A DNA stretch of 64,000 nucleotides. Origin: Mytilus galloprovincialis. Lineage: Eukaryota; Mollusca; Bivalvia; Mytilida; Mytilidae. A program made the translations under genes and the position numbers. The stretch covers positions 81,183,410 to 81,247,409 of the forward strand of contig NC_134839.1 in NCBI RefSeq assembly GCF_965363235.1, written 5' to 3'. Numbering within the stretch: position 1 is the first letter of the stretch; every line of letters begins with the position of its first letter. The notes under the pieces are model-generated. The model made no database searches. It had not been told where the DNA came from and saw only the letters and a list, made by a program, of their open reading frames with translations. This document shows positions 59,574 to 64,000 of this stretch, piece after piece.

Positions 59574-60850
59574 TATACCTATATGGAGTTATTTTCTTTC
59601 AGAACGACAGGTCATTCTTTTTCAGAATCAACCCGGACGATACCATGTTTCAATGATATATGCTCCAAGGCATAAACTAATGACCTGTGTGAGGTCTTCC
59701 TTGATAAACATGCAATCTATGATTTACTTCAAAACTTTATTCGTCTACAAGATTTTTGTTGCCGATTTGGAAATTTATTTTTTAAAGTTCAATCGATGAA
59801 TGATAGGTGTAAAAGAAACCGTCATTGTAGTCCCGCATTTTAATTTTAGAAACAAATAACGTGAATTTATCGCTACAATAAACATATAAAGAAACATTAT
59901 CATATATGTCAGATGAATTATATATGTCAGATGAATTTTAATGTAGACTTTCATAAAATAAATCCAGATTTAACATATTCGTGTGTAAGATTTTGAAAAT
60001 CTTATTGAATCAAACTGAATAGGTTGATTGATTTTTTGGTTGCTTACTTAACGTCCAGTGGCAAATATTTCATGCATGTTCAGAACAATACACACTGAAT
60101 AGGAAATCATACTGTGACCTACATGTATTTATATTCGTCTTCGTGTCAATGCTAACTTTTTAAAATTTATGTATACCTTTTACTCTATCAAATGATCAAC
60201 TAATAAGATAATCTTATATTCTATTGAATAACATTAACGTAACTCACGAAAGGTTCGGGTGCGGAGGGTATATGATTATATCCAGATTATCTTTTAATAA
60301 AATGTATTGCTATTCAAAATATAATCTTTCTGAATTTTTCATTCGATTCAAGTAAAATTGTTAAAAAAAAATAACCACTTTTCCGCGATTGAACATAACA
60401 AATAGAAAAAAAACATACCCCCTCCCCCTTTTCCATAAGCTAAGTGGTACAATAAATTACTTACATTGTGTCTTGTGTTTGTCATACACCGTTATCGGAT
60501 GGTAACAATACATTTGTGTCTTACTTCATGCAGTTATAGTTATATTTTTATTGTGTATGGATAATAATTTTTAAAAGGTTTATATCTAAATTATTTAGTG
60601 AGTTTTATTTCACATTCTAAATGAGCCGCAGGGCGTATTAAAACCTGAACGAACGCATTAGAAAGGAATATCCCACTTTAGTGTTGTCGGTAAAATAGGA
60701 TACCAAATTTTACAAATTTTTATAAAATTAATATTTTGTTGACGGTATATAAGTCAGATAATGCATATTTTAAGGGTTTTCTTGTCGTAGAACACACCTC
60801 GGGGTGTTCTACGACAAGAAAAACCTTAAAATATGCATTATCTATAACTT
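59574..60850. mobile_element. ~1.28 kb insert relative to the paralogue
   Basis: The left paralogue has TACATTATCAAATATGATTA in one piece (about 28129). Here it is split. The insert holds dispersed repeat D (60025-60110, AACGTCCAGTGGCAAATATT) and ends in an 88 bp hairpin. Ends and target duplication are not resolved, and it may be two events. No gene is seen. Confidence 0.55.
60756..60843. repeat. 88 bp hairpin
   Basis: AGATAATGCATATTTTAAGG pairs with CCTTAAAATATGCATTATCT, and CTTGTCGTAGAACAC with GTGTTCTACGACAAG. The loop is ACCTCGGG. Confidence 0.8.
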
Positions 60851-61422
60851 AGCAAATATGATTATAATAAAACCAATACTATACTGTCTTAAAATTAGGT
60901 TATAGTAGAAACTGGAAAACTATAACCAGATTTTAAACCAACAGACAGTATAGTATTATTGGTTATATTATAATTATATTTGCTAATGCACTCATTAAAC
61001 CAAAGCTGTAATAATGAAATGTTTTTAGAAAAAGAGACTATAATTTTCAATATCATATTGTATCGAAATCTTTATATTATATTAAAGAGTGGAAATTAGT
61101 ATATTGGTGACACTATTTTGTTCCTACATCATATTTTCTTAATTCCGTGACTAGTTTGCTTATGATGCATGTCCTTGGCATGATATGATCGGAAGACTTG
61201 TGTGTAATAAGCTTGTTAGAATGTCGACCTTATTCAATATCTAGTCCACTAAAGATAAACAGGGTCAGGAAATATAAAGCTTGTCTTTGTTACATTGACG
61301 TATATTAATTTAATTTATTGCTGATATATTATAATATTTTAAATTTTAAACAAATAAAAAAAATACTTATATACACAGGAAAAGTTGAGGTTGATGTTAT
61401 TACTTACATAGATATAAGAAGG

Positions 61423-62501
61423 GTGTCTTCCTCGAATGCCAACATTTTAGATGTTACCTGTTCCTCGAATGCCAACAAAAATATTTCAATAGATGTTTAT
61501 ATAATAACAATAGGTGTTTTTATAAGTATTTAACTGTTAAAAATAATTAATGAACTTTATAGAAATGCAACATTTTATCACTTTCTCATAAGTAAATAGT
61601 AGATTTTAGGGGTAAAATTATTATAAATTTTAAAGAAATAAAAGAAAATTAAAACGTTTTATTACTTTCTATAAAAAAAATATGTTTGGAATGAATATGT
61701 TAATAACAGAAGAAATATTAAAAATTTTAATGAAATTTCAGTTTAATACAATTATTTCAAACAAAATTAAAAATATAAGAGATTTGGTTAGTTCCATATC
61801 AATTTAAATATTGTATTAGTTAATATAATGTATATGAAGATTTCAGTTGTACAATTAATTAAACTAAAAAAAATAATTAAGTTAATTTGATAACTCTACA
61901 AAAGTTTCAAGAAAATTCATGAAATATGGTAACAAGAATTCAGATGAGTTGCGAACATGATAAACAACTAAACAATGTTATTTTACGAGTCACTTACAAT
62001 AGAAAAAAAAACCGGGTGTAATTGTATAACCAAGAAAAATGTCCTGAACAAACTGAAATAAACAAAATAGTAATCTAACACGAGATACAAAGTTTCAAGA
62101 AATTTAAACAATATTATGGTAGGATATTACAGCACACACAACTATAGAAATATTGAAAAAAATACCTTCAGAGCCCAAAGAGTCTATTGTAGAATTTGTG
62201 CAAACTGGAATTCCTGTCCTGACAATATGCACATATTGACTTTGTGATGCAACACTTTTGAAAGTTACGTTTTTTAAAAGAGAATCCATGTTTGTTCAAG
62301 CAGGAGCAGCAAAATATGATTTTGAACAAATTAACAAACATGAACTAGATTTAGCTACCAGTTTAATTAGTATGATTGTTTTGATAAGCATGCACTTCTA
62401 ATTTGTTGTGATAATTTTTGCACCTATTCCTTGAACGCCAATATGATTTTACAGGTAAATTGTCGGTAGATCAAAGGATGTTGGCATTCAAGGAATAAAC
62501 C
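61423..62501. mobile_element. 1079 bp hAT-like element, 8 bp duplication
   Basis: ATAAGAAG flanks both ends (61415-61422 and 62502-62509) and is single in the paralogue (28719-28726). Ends are GGTGTCTTCCTCGAATGCCA and, inward from the right, GGTTTATTCCTTGAATGCCA. Each end has a second subterminal TTCCT.GAA.GCCAA motif. An 8 bp duplication fits hAT. The interior is very AT-rich with no transposase. Confidence 0.8.
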
Positions 62502-62544
62502 ATAAGAAGATACCTGCACTTTGTTTATTTGTTTATTTGTTTAG

Positions 62545-62690
62545 GGGCCAACTGAAGAACGCCTCCGGGTGCGAGAGTTTCTCGCTGCATTGAAGACCCA
62601 TTGATTGCCTTCGCTTTTTATCTGGTCTATGGTCAGGTTGTTATCTATTTGACACATTCCCCATTTCCATTCTCAATTTTACTTATTGAA
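62545..62690 (+). repeat. Dispersed repeat C, paralogue copy
   Basis: GGGGCCAACTGAAGAACGCC, then CCCCATTTCCATTCTCAATT. Counterpart of 28745-28905. Confidence 0.75.
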
Positions 62691-63409
62691 AAGTTAAAAT
62701 AGGGATTGTCTCTCGTGTTGTTTGCTTAATGGCGTTCTACGTGATTTAGCTCTAATCATTCTCCGAGGGCTTACCTCTGGTGGTTCTCAACTTTGATAGT
62801 AAATCCCAAATGTATCAACAAGATCGGTAAAATGAACTAAATTTATTCTACAAGATTTTGTTTTTCCACTTTATGTACTTTTGGTTTTTTCCTTGCTGTC
62901 TCATTATCGTTTGTCCCGATTCTCGTTTATTGAAGACAACGCCATCAGACTGTATAGAGCGGTATGATTTACAATGATGCAACTTCCACCAGAAGTGACG
63001 AAATTAAATGAAATTTCATCAAATGACGAAAAAAAGAGGAGCGAAAGATACCAGTGAGAAGGACAGTCAAACTCGTAGATCGAAAATAAACTGACAACGC
63101 AATGGCTAAGTTTGCAATACTATGTTGTTTTTCATATCCTTAAAAAATTCTTAAACTCTGACAAAGCGTTCATACACTATCACTATCCTAAGTTAAAGGT
63201 TTAATCTATGACCAAGGTACGGTTAACATAATAGTTAAGTAATGACACATGTTGAAACTTTGGTATGATTTCTCTTTGTATATTGCCCATGACATTAAGA
63301 ACAATTCGGCCATGTAGACCATCACGAATAAGGAAAATAGGTCTGTGTTGAATTCAGTTAACCTTTCGTTAGGTCAATAAATGTTATCCAACCATCCACA
63401 AAATTTGCA

Positions 63410-63419
63410 TATATAAATA
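63410..63419 (+). promoter_or_regulatory. TATA box of the duplicated exon 1
   Basis: TATATAAATA, 53 bp before the ATG at 63463, as in the left copy. Confidence 0.6.
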
Positions 63420-63462
63420 AATGATGCAGTCTCGCTTTACCACTTTAGACAATCATAACACG

Positions 63463-63505
63463 ATGGTTAATATAAGCGTTGTTCTTGTTTTAGTGCTGGC
63501 TGTTG
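63463..63505 (+). CDS. Duplicated signal-peptide exon of the 8-Cys peptide gene
   Basis: The 43 bp exon is identical to 29812-29854 (MVNISVVLVLVLAV plus one base) and is followed by the same donor GTAAGA. Upstream sequence is almost the same for hundreds of bases, including the TATA box. Similarity ends in the intron at about 63800, roughly 25 bp before the place of exon 2. No exon 2-like text follows up to the window end. It may be a dead gene start, or it may splice to other exons beyond 64000. Confidence 0.6.
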
Positions 63506-63800
63506 GTAAGATTATATCTAGCAAGTTGTGAAATGGACGTACATTTATACTTATATATCTGTGGCATCAATCATCAGGCTAAACACAATGTAATATCAAC
63601 GAATTTATAACACATACTATATAGTAACTACATGCATGTGAAAACGTTCTTTTTTTAAGACGTTGTTTAGAAATTGAAGTTTCATTGGTTATTATTTTCC
63701 TGTGTGATGTTGCTTACTGCAAAATTCGAATCACATTTAGAAGATGAGTATATATTTTACACTTTATTGAATTGAAATTCTTGAAATGTTGTATATGTAT

Positions 63801-64000
63801 ACATATGCTGTTCGCATTTGAAGAACGAAAGACAATTATTTCTACAAATTAAGTTTTCAAATAATCCAAATATAATTTCATTTTGCTCATTATTTAATAG
63901 TAAAAAACAATCTGTCTTAAGGAAACTGTGTTTATTTATTAAGTGTATTAATAAAAAAAAGTTTGTCCCTCCATGTAAATGTTATCTCATAAGCATCTTA
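63801..64000. other. Unique sequence after the duplication end
   Basis: AT-rich and different from the left copy. No exon is seen. Confidence 0.4.

Larger units (their letters stand above)
52189..63800. repeat. Segmental duplication, right copy
   Basis: Parallels 25290-30150. It carries inserts absent from the left copy: the Ngaro-like element (53172-59396), a ~1.28 kb insert (about 59574-60850) and a hAT-like element (61423-62501). It lacks the MITE and RT of the left copy. Similarity stops in intron 1 of the duplicated gene, at about 63800. Confidence 0.85.

Overview
This window looks like AT-rich nuclear DNA of a bivalve mollusc, most probably a mussel (Mytilus or a close relative). The reasons are interspersed mussel-type repeats (the core GACGAAACGCGCGTCTGGC recurs many times), two pearl-like elements with ~160 bp internal tandem repeats and a GAC-rich tail, Penelope-like reverse transcriptases, and host genes split by GT-AG introns. 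There are no operons, ribosome binding sites, rRNA or CRISPR arrays. Species assignment rests on recognition of repeats, not on a search. || Host genes: one complete small gene can be assembled by hand. It has six exons between 29812 and 34733 (+) and encodes a 112-residue secreted peptide with eight cysteines, several His-His pairs and a Thr/Met-rich tail. A TATA box lies upstream and an AATAAA downstream. A second copy of its promoter and signal-peptide exon lies at 63410-63505, with the homology ending just before the place of exon 2. A second possible secreted protein begins in an exon at 14366-14599. Everything else with coding potential is mobile-element derived. || Layout: 1-660 decayed LINE; 1342-5220 a TIR element (TA duplication) between two copies of a dispersed repeat; 6368-7660 a diverged tandem duplication; 8-14 kb mostly dispersed repeats; 15616-21409 nested DNA transposons, including two near-identical 1.86 kb copies in inverted orientation; 21502-21952 and 24317-27586 two pearl-like elements, the second interrupted by a Penelope-like RT and a 166 bp MITE; 29.8-34.8 kb the six-exon gene; 35-36.3 kb a MITE and RT remnants; 37775-42217 an inverted pair of 1.86 kb elements; 42.2-44.2 kb an inverted paralogue of 22.05-23.57 kb; 47.4-49.1 kb a second RT element with its 3' UTR; 51284-52188 a third, truncated copy of the 37.8 kb element; 53172-59396 an Ngaro-like tyrosine-recombinase retrotransposon; 59.4-63.8 kb the rest of a segmental duplication. 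|| How the parts relate: the segment 25290-30150 is duplicated at about 52190-63800, and each copy carries insertions the other lacks. The left copy has the 166 bp MITE and the Penelope-like RT. The right copy has the Ngaro-like element, a ~1.28 kb insert and a 1079 bp hAT-like element. The two copies therefore act as empty sites for each other. Several element families share CA....CGTAGC termini and 5 bp target duplications. The flanks of the three 37.8 kb-family copies are swapped, which points to recombination between copies. The Ngaro-like element also holds an unusual 37 bp tandem array of short palindromes between its split repeats.
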